5,428 nucleotides of DNA from positions 1 to 5,428 of the forward strand of contig WLPB01000081.1 in assembly GCA_009698975.1 (NCBI GenBank), written 5' to 3'. Made by a program: the position numbers and the translations under genes. Source of the stretch: Actinomycetota bacterium. GTDB taxonomy: Bacteria > Actinomycetota > Actinomycetes > Nanopelagicales > Nanopelagicaceae. Positions 1 to 5,428 of this stretch are shown here, in pieces (positions within the stretch are counted from its first letter, which is position 1; the number at the start of each line of letters is the position of its first letter). Below the pieces are notes generated by a model that was not told the DNA's origin, searched no databases, and saw only the letters and a list, made by a program, of their open reading frames with translations.

Positions 1-737
1 CGGACACTTGCTACTGCAACTCCGGTCTCGCCACTGCAATCAGATGACTTTGCAGCAACTGGGACGTTCACTGGACTACCAGCGAAGCGAATTGTGGATT
101 GTGAATTTGCAGTGCTGTAATCGCCGGTGAAGTTAGTACCGACTCCAACAAGAACGCCTGCCTTGATTTCGCCAGTCTTTACAACGACTGAGATTGTGAG
201 TTCGCTATCGAGGTTAGCTGCATACTTATTGTTATCAATCTGAGTCGCGATCTTCACCTTATTTGCGCTATCGGTGAGAGTTGGGACTACGTTGATGAAG
301 AGATGGTTGACGAATTCATTAGCTGTCTTCGCTTCGACATAGAGTCCGCCGTAGCCAAGAAGATCTAGGCCTTGAGTAGACCAATCTGCGCTAGTCCAAC
401 GGCCTGCAATTGCACGACCTGTCGCAAGAGTTGGAATCGTGACCACTGGTGCTACGACTGTAGATGAGTCAGAAGCTGTTGAAGAATCACTTGTGGTTAC
501 TGTTGCCGTATCCACTGGGAAGTTCTGGCCATCAGCGAGCCAGGTGAGAGCAATTGCTGATCCACCGGCTGGCGTGACAGATACTGACTCGACGCAATAT
601 GTTGTGCGAACGAGAGTACAAGTTGGCCAGGCGTTCTTAGGGACATTGAGCGCCGCTTGTGCAGCTGGAAGGCCTGCAACTACGAGGCTGGCAACCATTG
701 CAATTGCCGATATCCCAGCGATTAGTGTCTTCTTCAT
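1..737 (-). CDS. Secreted protein of unknown function, N-terminal part (runs off the left edge)
   Basis: Reading down from ATG 737-735, the frame stays open to the window edge, giving 245 codons and no stop. The start is supported by a GGAGGA ribosome site 3 nt upstream. Residues 1-28 form a classic Sec signal peptide: MKK, then a hydrophobic core at about 4-22, then an A-x-A type cleavage site (PAAQA, then ALNV). The mature part has a short N-terminal region with two cysteines (C40, C48; around WPTC and TYCVES), then a Ser/Thr-rich linker at about 78-95 containing SDSST twice. A longer stretch rich in alternating hydrophobic and polar residues follows, probably beta-rich, with a third cysteine at C234. 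I do not recognise the family and see no catalytic motif. It is the next gene after the sigma/membrane protein pair, so it could be a target of that pair or simply a neighbour. Export and cell-surface or periplasmic location are well supported; function is unknown. Confidence 0.85.
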   Translation of the reverse strand, partial: MKKTLIAGISAIAMVASLVVAGLPAAQAALNVPKNAWPTCTLVRTTYCVESVSVTPAGGSAIALTWLADGQNFPVDTATVTTSDSSTASDSSTVVAPVVTIPTLATGRAIAGRWTSADWSTQGLDLLGYGGLYVEAKTANEFVNHLFINVVPTLTDSANKVKIATQIDNNKYAANLDSELTISVVVKTGEIKAGVLVGVGTNFTGDYSTANSQSTIRFAGSPVNVPVAAKSSDCSGETGVAVASV

Positions 738-740
738 ACT

Positions 741-746
741 TCCTCC
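741..746 (-). promoter_or_regulatory. Ribosome binding site of the secreted protein gene
   Basis: GGAGGA on the minus strand lies just before ATG 737-735, with a short spacing of 3-4 nt. It fixes the start of the signal-peptide ORF, which might be overlooked because it has no stop codon inside the window. Confidence 0.7.
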
Positions 747-759
747 AAATAGTCGAAAT

Positions 760-773
760 TGCCATTGCTGGCA
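760..773 (-). promoter_or_regulatory. Small hairpin with a GNRA-type loop in the leader of the secreted protein gene
   Basis: On the minus strand TGCCA-GCAA-TGGCA gives a perfect 5-bp stem capped by GCAA, a GNRA tetraloop sequence that is unusually stable in RNA. It ends 13 nt before the GGAGGA ribosome site. There is no T-run after it, so a terminator is unlikely. A leader structure affecting mRNA stability or translation is possible, but a 5-bp stem can also occur by chance. Confidence 0.3.
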
Positions 774-810
774 CTATCTCCCTCACCGCACCCCAAGGGT
801 CTATTTATGC

Positions 811-831
811 AAAAAATGGGGCCCGATGCCC
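811..831 (-). terminator. Possible weak intrinsic terminator after the sigma/membrane protein pair
   Basis: On the minus strand a GGGC stem, ATCGG loop and GCCC stem (831-819) is followed by CA and then six T (816-811). It starts 26 nt past the stop of the membrane protein gene, the usual place for a terminator. The stem is only 4 bp, though all G-C, and two bases separate it from the T-run, so termination would be partial at best. Confidence 0.35.
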
Positions 832-856
832 GTATAACTGGTCACACTTATCGCAC

Positions 857-1495
857 CTAGCGGAGCTGAGCGAGGTACCAGTTCCACTGCCAGCTTGAAC
901 CATCAGGTTCAAGGCCCTCGGTGAACTCTGGGAAGGTGAAGACCAAGAGCGCCTTCGCCCCCGGAAGTACCGTGGTCGGGCGAGAGTTGCTGACCAGCGG
1001 CATGTGATCTGTAAAGATGGCAAGTGATGGCGCGGTCGAGACGAGATCCGCAGTGCGATTTTCTACCGAGAGAATCCAGGATGTCGGACATTGTTCAACA
1101 CCGCAGCGCTCCCAAGAAATCTTGAGCCCCACTGCTGTAAGCCCGCCGAGAGTGTCACCGATTCCACCTGCACCGCTGATTGCAGAAACATCTGCAACGC
1201 TCTGCTCCCAGGTCACTGGGTAATCTGACGTTAAACCTATGATCTCTGGCCGGCTATCTTGATTTTCACCAGTAGCTCCCCCGACGACTACCGTGGCGGG
1301 TCTTGATTGAATCAACTCATAGATGCCGATGCTGACGCCACTAATGAGCAATATTGCAAGTACTGATGTGAATGCACGACGAATCCGTTGACGTCGAACT
1401 TTGGCAATAATCAGTGGTGCAAGATCACGGTTCTCGTTAACGCTCACCGTCATCCATTGCATCTCGCGTTTGATAAGAGGATCGATGTTACTCAT
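857..1495 (-). CDS. Single-pass membrane protein, putative regulator (anti-sigma-like) of the adjacent ECF sigma factor
   Basis: The 212-residue protein has a cytosolic N-terminus of about 40 residues ending in a basic patch (KVRRQRIRR, 32-40) and one membrane helix at about 41-62. The positive-inside rule predicts N-in/C-out. About 150 residues lie outside the membrane. This outer part has a C-x4-C pair (C131, C136; RCGVEQC) followed by an alternating, Trp-rich pattern (WILSVEN, VLPGAKALLVFTFPE, SWQWNWYL) that suggests a beta-sandwich. Translation begins 8 nt inside the sigma gene: ATG is at 1495-1493, the sigma TAA at 1490-1488, with a GAGGTGG site (1505-1511) 9 nt upstream. This points to translational coupling and a shared job. 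Genes placed this way often encode membrane anti-sigma factors. No zinc anti-sigma motif (HxxxCxxC) is present and the cytosolic part is short, so that role is inferred from position and topology, not from a recognised domain. Confidence 0.8.
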   Translation of the reverse strand: MSNIDPLIKREMQWMTVSVNENRDLAPLIIAKVRRQRIRRAFTSVLAILLISGVSIGIYELIQSRPATVVVGGATGENQDSRPEIIGLTSDYPVTWEQSVADVSAISGAGGIGDTLGGLTAVGLKISWERCGVEQCPTSWILSVENRTADLVSTAPSLAIFTDHMPLVSNSRPTTVLPGAKALLVFTFPEFTEGLEPDGSSWQWNWYLAQLR

Positions 1496-2090
1496 TGGAT
1501 TCCACCACCTCTGCTACGACTATCTCTGTTTCATTGGCATTACTCATCGGGCCTGTTAACTCTTTCGCTGATGATTTTTCAAGTTCAGGAACTAATTCAA
1601 TATATGCAGCTACCGCCGCTTTCCCTCGAGCAAGGTGAGATGCCGCTGTTCCCATTGGAATCTGAAGTACCTCTGCCACTTCTCGAAGCACCATTCCATG
1701 GTCATACATCAACACCAAGACCGCACGTTGAATTGCACTCAGTGATTTAAGGGCCGCCTGCACCAATAGTCTTTGCGTGACATCATCAGTCTGATCTGCA
1801 ATATCTCGAATATTTTCGGCAAGGTCCCACGAAGTCTCTTGTTCTTGTTGCTTACGCAACCACTTGCGGCGCATATCAGCGTGCTTACTGACCATAACAC
1901 GCATGAGATAAGCCTCTGGATTTTCGTGCTCTCGAATCTTGCTCCATCGCTTATAGACATCTGCAAGTGCTTCCTGCAGTACATCTTCAGCATTTTGAGT
2001 ATCGAAGCAGATTACCTTGGCAGCTTTAAGAAAGGCTTTTTGATGTTCGCGCAGCCAAACGGTGAACTCAACCTGATTCTGGTTGCTCAT
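1488..2090 (-). CDS. ECF-type RNA polymerase sigma factor, SigE family-like
   Basis: This 200-residue group IV sigma factor would direct RNA polymerase to a special promoter set. Region 2 spans about 8-80, with the core-binding helix NAEDVLQEALADVYKRW (33-49) and then PEAYLMRVMVSKHADMRRKW (58-77), close to the PEAY-RRV pattern of the actinobacterial SigE family. Region 4 spans about 112-164, with a helix-turn-helix at about 132-157 (LREVAEVLQIPMGTAASHLARG) for the -35 element. There is no region 1 or 3, as expected for ECF factors. After about residue 165 comes a 36-residue Glu-rich tail (9 Glu, 2 Lys), beyond the usual end of region 4. The start is set by GAGGAG 6 nt upstream of ATG 2090-2088. 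The gene follows map by 42 nt in the same direction and overlaps the membrane protein gene, suggesting a sigma/regulator operon that may also receive read-through from the spc operon. The ECF assignment is firm; the subfamily is by resemblance. Confidence 0.9.
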   Translation of the reverse strand: MSNQNQVEFTVWLREHQKAFLKAAKVICFDTQNAEDVLQEALADVYKRWSKIREHENPEAYLMRVMVSKHADMRRKWLRKQQEQETSWDLAENIRDIADQTDDVTQRLLVQAALKSLSAIQRAVLVLMYDHGMVLREVAEVLQIPMGTAASHLARGKAAVAAYIELVPELEKSSAKELTGPMSNANETEIVVAEVVESNE

Positions 2091-2096
2091 CGCCGA

Positions 2097-2102
2097 CTCC
2101 TC
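2097..2102 (-). promoter_or_regulatory. Ribosome binding site of the sigma factor gene
   Basis: GAGGAG on the minus strand lies 6 nt before ATG 2090-2088. It is a strong site in the short map-sigma gap. It supports this start and shows that the sigma gene can be translated independently of map. Confidence 0.75.
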
Positions 2103-2117
2103 ATGGGAAGAGGATAG

Positions 2118-2133
2118 GGGCTGGAGCTAGCCC
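2118..2133 (-). promoter_or_regulatory. Small hairpin at the map stop codon, between map and the sigma gene
   Basis: On the minus strand GGGCT-AGCTCC-AGCCC forms a 5-bp GC-rich stem with a 6-nt loop. The last base of the map TAG codon (2135-2133) is in the stem. There is no T-run, so it is not a standard intrinsic terminator. It could protect an mRNA 3' end or slow read-through into the sigma gene. The structure is short and the role is speculative. Confidence 0.3.
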
Positions 2134-2945
2134 TAGTCGATTAAGTCAGATATCTCGACACCCAAAGCTGAAAGCCGAGCAGCTCCGCCATCGATGGCAG
2201 TCAGAACAAATGGCTTTCCGTCGGGGCAAATCACATAAGAATTTTCAAAGTGGGCGCCGCGGGAGGAGTCAGTTGAGACAACTGTCCAGTCATCGCCTAA
2301 GACTCGAGTCTTCTCACTACCGCGGGTAATCATTGGCTCGATAGCAAGTGCCATCCCAGGAACAATTGTGGGGCCAGAGCCTTTGCGGCCAAAGTTAAGA
2401 ACATGTGGTTCTTGATGCATCTCGGTACCAATTCCATGGCCACCGTATTCACGCAAGATTCCGTACTTACCTTGCGAGAGCACATACTGCTCAATCGCAA
2501 ATCCGATATCTGTTAGGCGCGCACCATCTGCACCAGCTGCAATTCCTCGCCACATAGATTCTTCACAGACATCCATCATCTTTTGATCTTCCGGATTGAC
2601 CGTTCCAATTCCGATTGAGAAAGCTGCATCTCCATGCCAGCCATCGATAATTGCACCGCAGTCGATAGAGACAACATCTCCATCGAGAAGAACACGTGGA
2701 CCTGGAATTCCATGCACAATCTCTTCATTGACCGAGACGCAAATTGTCTTTGGATAACCGTGATAATTTAGAAAGTTTGAAGTTCCTCCCCCGCGTTTAA
2801 TACTCGCGGCGGCAATTGCATCAAGGGCATCTGTTGTCATGCCAACTTTGATATTTTCACGGAGGGCATTGAGTGTCTGGCCTACTAATAATCCGGCACG
2901 ACGCATGATTTTGAGTTGATCAAGGTTCTTAATTTGAATTGCCAT
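2133..2945 (-). CDS. map: Methionine aminopeptidase, type I
   Basis: This cytosolic metalloenzyme removes the initiator methionine from new proteins when the second residue is small. The 270 residues cover the whole pita-bread fold, close to the 264 of the E. coli enzyme. All five metal ligands are visible: D95 (SIDCGA), D106 (WHGDAA), H170 (YGGHGIG), E203 (AIEPM) and E234 (HFENS). The substrate-site histidines H78 (VHGIP) and H177 (TEMHQEP) are also present. The YHGYP and DGWHGDAA stretches resemble the M. tuberculosis MapA sequence. There is no N-terminal SH3-binding or zinc-finger extension, but a short tail of about 20 residues follows the catalytic core. The start is 12 nt after the adk stop with no strong ribosome site, so translation probably depends on coupling to adk. 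It is the last housekeeping gene of the block, and an ECF sigma gene follows where infA is often found. Confidence 0.97.
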   Translation of the reverse strand: MAIQIKNLDQLKIMRRAGLLVGQTLNALRENIKVGMTTDALDAIAAASIKRGGGTSNFLNYHGYPKTICVSVNEEIVHGIPGPRVLLDGDVVSIDCGAIIDGWHGDAAFSIGIGTVNPEDQKMMDVCEESMWRGIAAGADGARLTDIGFAIEQYVLSQGKYGILREYGGHGIGTEMHQEPHVLNFGRKGSGPTIVPGMALAIEPMITRGSEKTRVLGDDWTVVSTDSSRGAHFENSYVICPDGKPFVLTAIDGGAARLSALGVEISDLID

Positions 2946-2957
2946 GGTGCGGCCTAC

Positions 2958-3596
2958 TTAACTTTGAACTCGTGCAAGTGCCGTCGTGGCGCGTTCGGTG
3001 ATTTCTGAAACTGATCCCAAGGCATCGATTGTGATGAGTAGGCCCTCTGTGCGATAAAAGTGAACAATGGGGGCAGTCTGCTCTTCATAGACTTCAAGGC
3101 GCTTGCCAATAACTTCTGGCATATCGTCAGCGCGCTGATAAAGCTCGGCAGAACCGCAGGCTGAACATGTAGTTGCATCAGGTGCAGCAGGTGCACCGCA
3201 GCCCTTGCAAGTAAGGCGCCCCGATAAACGAGCGATGATTACATCATTTGAAATTGAAAGTTCCAAGACCGCATCCAGTGGGGTGCGCTTCTCGGCCAAA
3301 ATTGCGCGCAGGACTTCTGCTTGAACAACATTGCGAGGGAAACCATCGAGAAGAAATCCATTTGCAAGATCGTCTTGACCGAGGCGATCTTTAACCATCG
3401 CATTTGTTACAGAATCTGGAACAAGCTCGCCACGATCCATAAAGGATTTTGCCTCTTGGCCGAGCGGTGTATTGGCTTTGAGATTTGCGCGGAAGATATC
3501 CCCAGTTGAGATATGAGGAATCGAATAGTGCGCTGCAAGGAATTGTGCCTGTGTTCCTTTACCTGCACCTGGAGGACCTACCAGGACTAAACGCAT
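2958..3596 (-). CDS. adk: Adenylate kinase (zinc-type LID, shortened)
   Basis: This cytosolic enzyme catalyses ATP + AMP = 2 ADP and keeps adenylate pools in balance. The 212 residues show the P-loop GPPGAGKGT (7-15), the AMP-site motifs STGDIFR (30-36) and DGFPR (84-88), R123 and R127 before the LID, then R155 and D157 (YQRADD) and R166. The LID carries four cysteines in two CxxC pairs (C130/C133, C144/C147), as in zinc-binding Gram-positive enzymes. Only 10 residues separate the pairs, against 16 in the well-studied Geobacillus stearothermophilus enzyme, and the usual YH-FNPP segment is gone. This shortening explains most of the length difference from the usual 217 or so. The ATG shares its A with the secY stop (TAATG), so translation is almost certainly coupled to secY. 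The match is complete enough that activity is expected. Confidence 0.97.
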   Translation of the reverse strand: MRLVLVGPPGAGKGTQAQFLAAHYSIPHISTGDIFRANLKANTPLGQEAKSFMDRGELVPDSVTNAMVKDRLGQDDLANGFLLDGFPRNVVQAEVLRAILAEKRTPLDAVLELSISNDVIIARLSGRLTCKGCGAPAAPDATTCSACGSAELYQRADDMPEVIGKRLEVYEEQTAPIVHFYRTEGLLITIDALGSVSEITERATTALARVQS

Positions 3597-4894
3597 TACT
3601 TCAAGAAACCTTCATATGAACGTTGCTGAAGTTGTGACTCAATCTGCTTAGCGGTATCGAGACCAACGCCAACAACAATGAGAATCGCAGTTCCACCGAA
3701 TGGGAAGTTCTGCGTTGCGCCGAATAGCTTGAGGGCAATAATTGGAATGATTGCAACAAGTGCGAGGTAGAGAGATCCTGGCGCTGTGATGCGAGAGAGA
3801 ACATATGTGAGGTACTCAGATGTTGGGCGACCTGCACGAATACCTGGAATAAATCCACCGTACTTCTTCATATTGTCGGCAACTTCATCGGGGTTAAATG
3901 TAATTGCAACGTAGAAGTATGTGAAGAAGATAATCAATCCAGAGTAGAGGGTGATATAGATCCAGTTATCGCCACTGACCAAGTTACGAGAGATCCAGAC
4001 AGCCCATCCAGCAGAAGTATTTCCACTGAAATTAACGAGCAAGTTTGGAATATAGAGAAGTGATGAAGCGAAAATTACTGGAATAACACCGGCCTGGTTG
4101 ACCTTGATTGGAATATAGGTAGAAGTTCCGCCGTATGCCTGGCGACCCACCATGCGCTTTGCATATTGCACTGGGATACGGCGCTGTGACTGCTCAACGA
4201 ACACAACTGCCGCAACGACAGCTACTCCGATAAGAAGAACAAAGATAAATGTTGGAAGTCCCTTTGAGAGTCTGATTGACCAGAGCTGACCAGGGAATCC
4301 TGCTGCGATAGATGTAAAGATAAGAATTGACATACCGTTACCGACGCCGCGATCTGTAATGAGCTCGCCGAGCCACATGATTACAGATGTTCCAGCTGTC
4401 ATAACGATGATCATCGTTGCAACGCGAGTCCATGTTGGATCGATCAAAATATCCTGCTGGCAACCTGCGATCAGGCGCTCAGGTGTACGAGCTACTGCAA
4501 CCAAACCTGTTGATTGAAGAATTGCGAGACCAATAGTTAAGTAACGAGTGTATTGAGTGAGCTTTGCCTGACCTGATTGACCTTCAGCCTTAAGAGTTTC
4601 AAAGCGAGGAATAACAACGGTAAGAAGCTGAACAATAATTGAGCTGGTGATGTACGGCATGATGCCGAGGGCGAATACTGAGAGCTGAAGAAGTGCTCCG
4701 CCAGAGAAGAGGTTGATAAGGCCGAAGATTCCGCCAGTTTCAACATCTGCAAGACAGCTCTTTACAGCCTTATATGAAACACCAGGTGTTGGAACTACAG
4801 AGCCAAAGCGAAATAGCGCCATGATTGCAAGAGTGAAGAAGATTTTCTTTCGAAGTTCAGGCGTCTTAAACGCCATTCCAAATGCTTGAAGCAT
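3596..4894 (-). CDS. secY: Preprotein translocase channel subunit SecY
   Basis: SecY forms the protein-conducting channel of the Sec translocon in the cytoplasmic membrane with SecE and SecG, and is driven by SecA or the ribosome. The 432 residues have ten hydrophobic helices, beginning at about 18, 65, 117, 156, 185, 213, 267, 310, 372 and 400. The plug/TM2 signature (GG-x4-LS-x2-ALGIMPYITSSI, 65-86) and the second family signature (MWLGELITDRGVGNGMSI, 173-190) are both intact. The cytosolic C5 loop has FIPGIRAGRPT (348-358), with R353 matching the conserved loop arginine that is essential in E. coli. The C-terminus SYEGFLK is typical. ATG 4894-4892 is preferred over the TTG just before it, because GGAG lies 7 nt from the ATG and MLQAFGMAFKTPELRKK matches other actinobacterial N-termini. 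The gene follows rplO after a 49-nt AT-rich spacer and overlaps adk by one base. Confidence 0.97.
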   Translation of the reverse strand: MLQAFGMAFKTPELRKKIFFTLAIMALFRFGSVVPTPGVSYKAVKSCLADVETGGIFGLINLFSGGALLQLSVFALGIMPYITSSIIVQLLTVVIPRFETLKAEGQSGQAKLTQYTRYLTIGLAILQSTGLVAVARTPERLIAGCQQDILIDPTWTRVATMIIVMTAGTSVIMWLGELITDRGVGNGMSILIFTSIAAGFPGQLWSIRLSKGLPTFIFVLLIGVAVVAAVVFVEQSQRRIPVQYAKRMVGRQAYGGTSTYIPIKVNQAGVIPVIFASSLLYIPNLLVNFSGNTSAGWAVWISRNLVSGDNWIYITLYSGLIIFFTYFYVAITFNPDEVADNMKKYGGFIPGIRAGRPTSEYLTYVLSRITAPGSLYLALVAIIPIIALKLFGATQNFPFGGTAILIVVGVGLDTAKQIESQLQQRSYEGFLK

Positions 4895-4897
4895 CAA

Positions 4898-4905
4898 CCT
4901 TCTCC
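4898..4905 (-). promoter_or_regulatory. Ribosome binding site deciding the secY start
   Basis: GGAGAAGG on the minus strand abuts TTG 4897-4895, which is followed directly by ATG 4894-4892. GGAG is 4 nt from the TTG but 7 nt from the ATG, which favours the ATG. Choosing the TTG would add just one residue. Confidence 0.6.
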
Positions 4906-4943
4906 ACTCTCTTAATCTATAAGGATTACGATTTTACTTATTT

Positions 4944-5384
4944 TTACAATGTTGCTGTAGATCCGCCAGCTGCTGCAATCTTTTCAATTGCTGAAGCTGA
5001 GAATGCATGTGCTGTGACCGAAACCTTAACTGCAATATCGCCATTTCCGAGGACCTTTACAGGCAAGGAATCGCGAACTGCACCCTTAGCAATAAGGTCT
5101 GCGACTGTTACATCGCCACCCTTTGGAAAGAGCGCGTTGATTGTTGAGACGTTAACCGCCTGGTACTCAACGCGAGCTGGGTTCTTAAAGCCACGAAGCT
5201 TTGGAAGACGCATAACGAGCGGAAGCTGGCCACCCTCGAAACCGATACGAACGGTATTACGAGCGTGAGTTCCCTTGCCACCACGACCTGCAGTCTTTCC
5301 CTTTGATGCCTCACCGCGACCTTTACGAGTCTTAGCTTTCTTAGCACCTGGAGCTGGACGAAGATGATGAAGTTTGAGAGTCAT
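4944..5384 (-). CDS. rplO: 50S ribosomal protein L15
   Basis: L15 binds 23S rRNA late in assembly of the large subunit. The 146 residues are full length for the bacterial family. A basic, Gly-rich N-terminal extension (about 11-45: [26 protein letters not shown]) is the arm that threads into rRNA. It is followed by [17 protein letters not shown] (48-66). The C-terminal family signature begins at [14 protein letters not shown] (110-123) and runs to about 141. The start follows a strong AGGAGG site, and [16 protein letters not shown] is a typical actinobacterial N-terminus. It is directly preceded by rpmD (2-nt gap) and followed by secY, the classic spc operon order. Confidence 0.97.
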   Translation of the reverse strand: MTLKLHHLRPAPGAKKAKTRKGRGEASKGKTAGRGGKGTHARNTVRIGFEGGQLPLVMRLPKLRGFKNPARVEYQAVNVSTINALFPKGGDVTVADLIAKGAVRDSLPVKVLGNGDIAVKVSVTAHAFSASAIEKIAAAGGSTATL

Positions 5385-5386
5385 TC

Positions 5387-5428
5387 TTATTCGACCTCCT
5401 CTACCTTGATCAAGTGACGAGCAGCTAC
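5387..5428 (-). CDS. rpmD: 50S ribosomal protein L30, C-terminal end only (runs off the right edge)
   Basis: Reading from the right edge, the only frame that fits gives [13 protein letters not shown] and then TAA at 5389-5387. This matches the usual C-terminus of bacterial L30 (RHLV-VEEV), and rpmD is the expected gene just before rplO in the spc operon. Only 13 codons are visible, so identification rests on this short match plus position. The stop is 2 nt before the rplO start codon, so the two genes are surely co-transcribed. Confidence 0.85.
   Translation of the reverse strand, partial: VAARHLIKVEEVE
5395..5400 (-). promoter_or_regulatory. rplO ribosome binding site embedded in the rpmD coding end
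   Basis: AGGAGG on the minus strand is 10 nt before ATG 5384-5382. It lies inside the GAG-GAG-GTC codons (Glu-Glu-Val) of the L30 C-terminus, so one stretch both encodes protein and loads ribosomes for L15. It is the strongest site in the window by sequence. Confidence 0.8.

Noticed and set aside
773..778. GATAGT as a -10 element for the secreted protein gene
   Set aside because: No -35-like sequence lies at a suitable distance, and it overlaps the leader hairpin.
439..898. Plus-strand open frames of 132 and 79 codons
   Set aside because: They lie opposite the signal-peptide gene and its leader, have no good ribosome site, and encode low-complexity sequence with no recognisable domain.
1388..1750. 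Plus-strand open frame of 120 codons
   Set aside because: It is antisense to the sigma/membrane protein overlap, whose minus-strand reading has clear sigma-factor motifs.
857..2090. Toxin-antitoxin or phage module
   Set aside because: The first protein has both sigma region 2 and region 4; the second has a membrane helix and a large outer domain. No integrase, transposase or flanking repeats are seen.
1773..2117. Plus-strand open frame of 114 codons
   Set aside because: It is a shadow of the sigma factor gene; its hydrophobic look follows from the complement of charged codons.
2187..2198. Perfect 12-bp palindrome GCCATCGATGGC as an operator
   Set aside because: It lies within map codons (Ala-Ile-Asp-Gly), far from any start, and a single palindrome of this length can occur by chance.
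4895..4897. TTG as the secY start codon
   Set aside because: It is only 4 nt from GGAG, while the adjacent ATG is at 7 nt and gives the standard N-terminus.
4898..4943. Promoter in the AT-rich rplO-secY spacer (TATAGA-like)
   Set aside because: The only -35-like sequence is about 22 nt away, too far. AT-rich spacers are common inside such operons.
4882..5268. Plus-strand open frame of 128 codons
   Set aside because: It lies opposite rplO, which is full length and unmistakable.

Overview
The window looks like a chromosomal segment from an actinobacterium (Actinomycetota) of moderate GC content, possibly one of the small-genome freshwater or planktonic lineages. The phylum call rests on the gene order rpmD-rplO-secY-adk-map, on an actinobacterial-type methionine aminopeptidase (YHGYP, SIDCGA, DGWHGDAA and GGHGIG motifs) and on an ECF sigma factor resembling the actinobacterial SigE family. 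The base composition is visibly less GC-rich than Streptomyces or Mycobacterium. The lineage below phylum is inference.

Every gene lies on the minus strand, so the window reads from right to left. The right half is the end of the spc ribosomal-protein operon: the last codons of rpmD (L30), rplO (L15), secY (translocon channel), adk (adenylate kinase) and map (methionine aminopeptidase). These genes are tightly packed. rpmD and rplO are 2 nt apart, secY and adk share one base (TAATG), and adk and map are 12 nt apart. They are core housekeeping functions: ribosome assembly, membrane protein export, adenylate balance and removal of the initiator methionine.

The left half is the accessory part. 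After a 42-nt gap with a small hairpin at the map stop codon comes an ECF sigma factor. It overlaps by 8 nt a single-pass membrane protein with a short basic cytosolic N-terminus and an extracytoplasmic domain. This pair has the layout of a sigma factor and its membrane regulator, and its position next to secY-adk-map recalls sigL-rslA of Mycobacterium tuberculosis. The membrane protein lacks the HxxxCxxC zinc anti-sigma motif, however. A 119-nt gap follows, with two small hairpins, one of them a possible weak terminator. Last is a secreted protein with a clear signal peptide that runs off the left edge. infA-rpmJ-rpsM, which often follow map, are not seen.

No stretch longer than 300 bases lacks a gene; the longest gap is 738-856. 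I see no tRNA, rRNA, mobile element, CRISPR array or plus-strand gene. Most of the window is ordinary. The parts worth a second look are the sigma/membrane/secreted-protein trio and the shortened zinc-type LID of the adenylate kinase.
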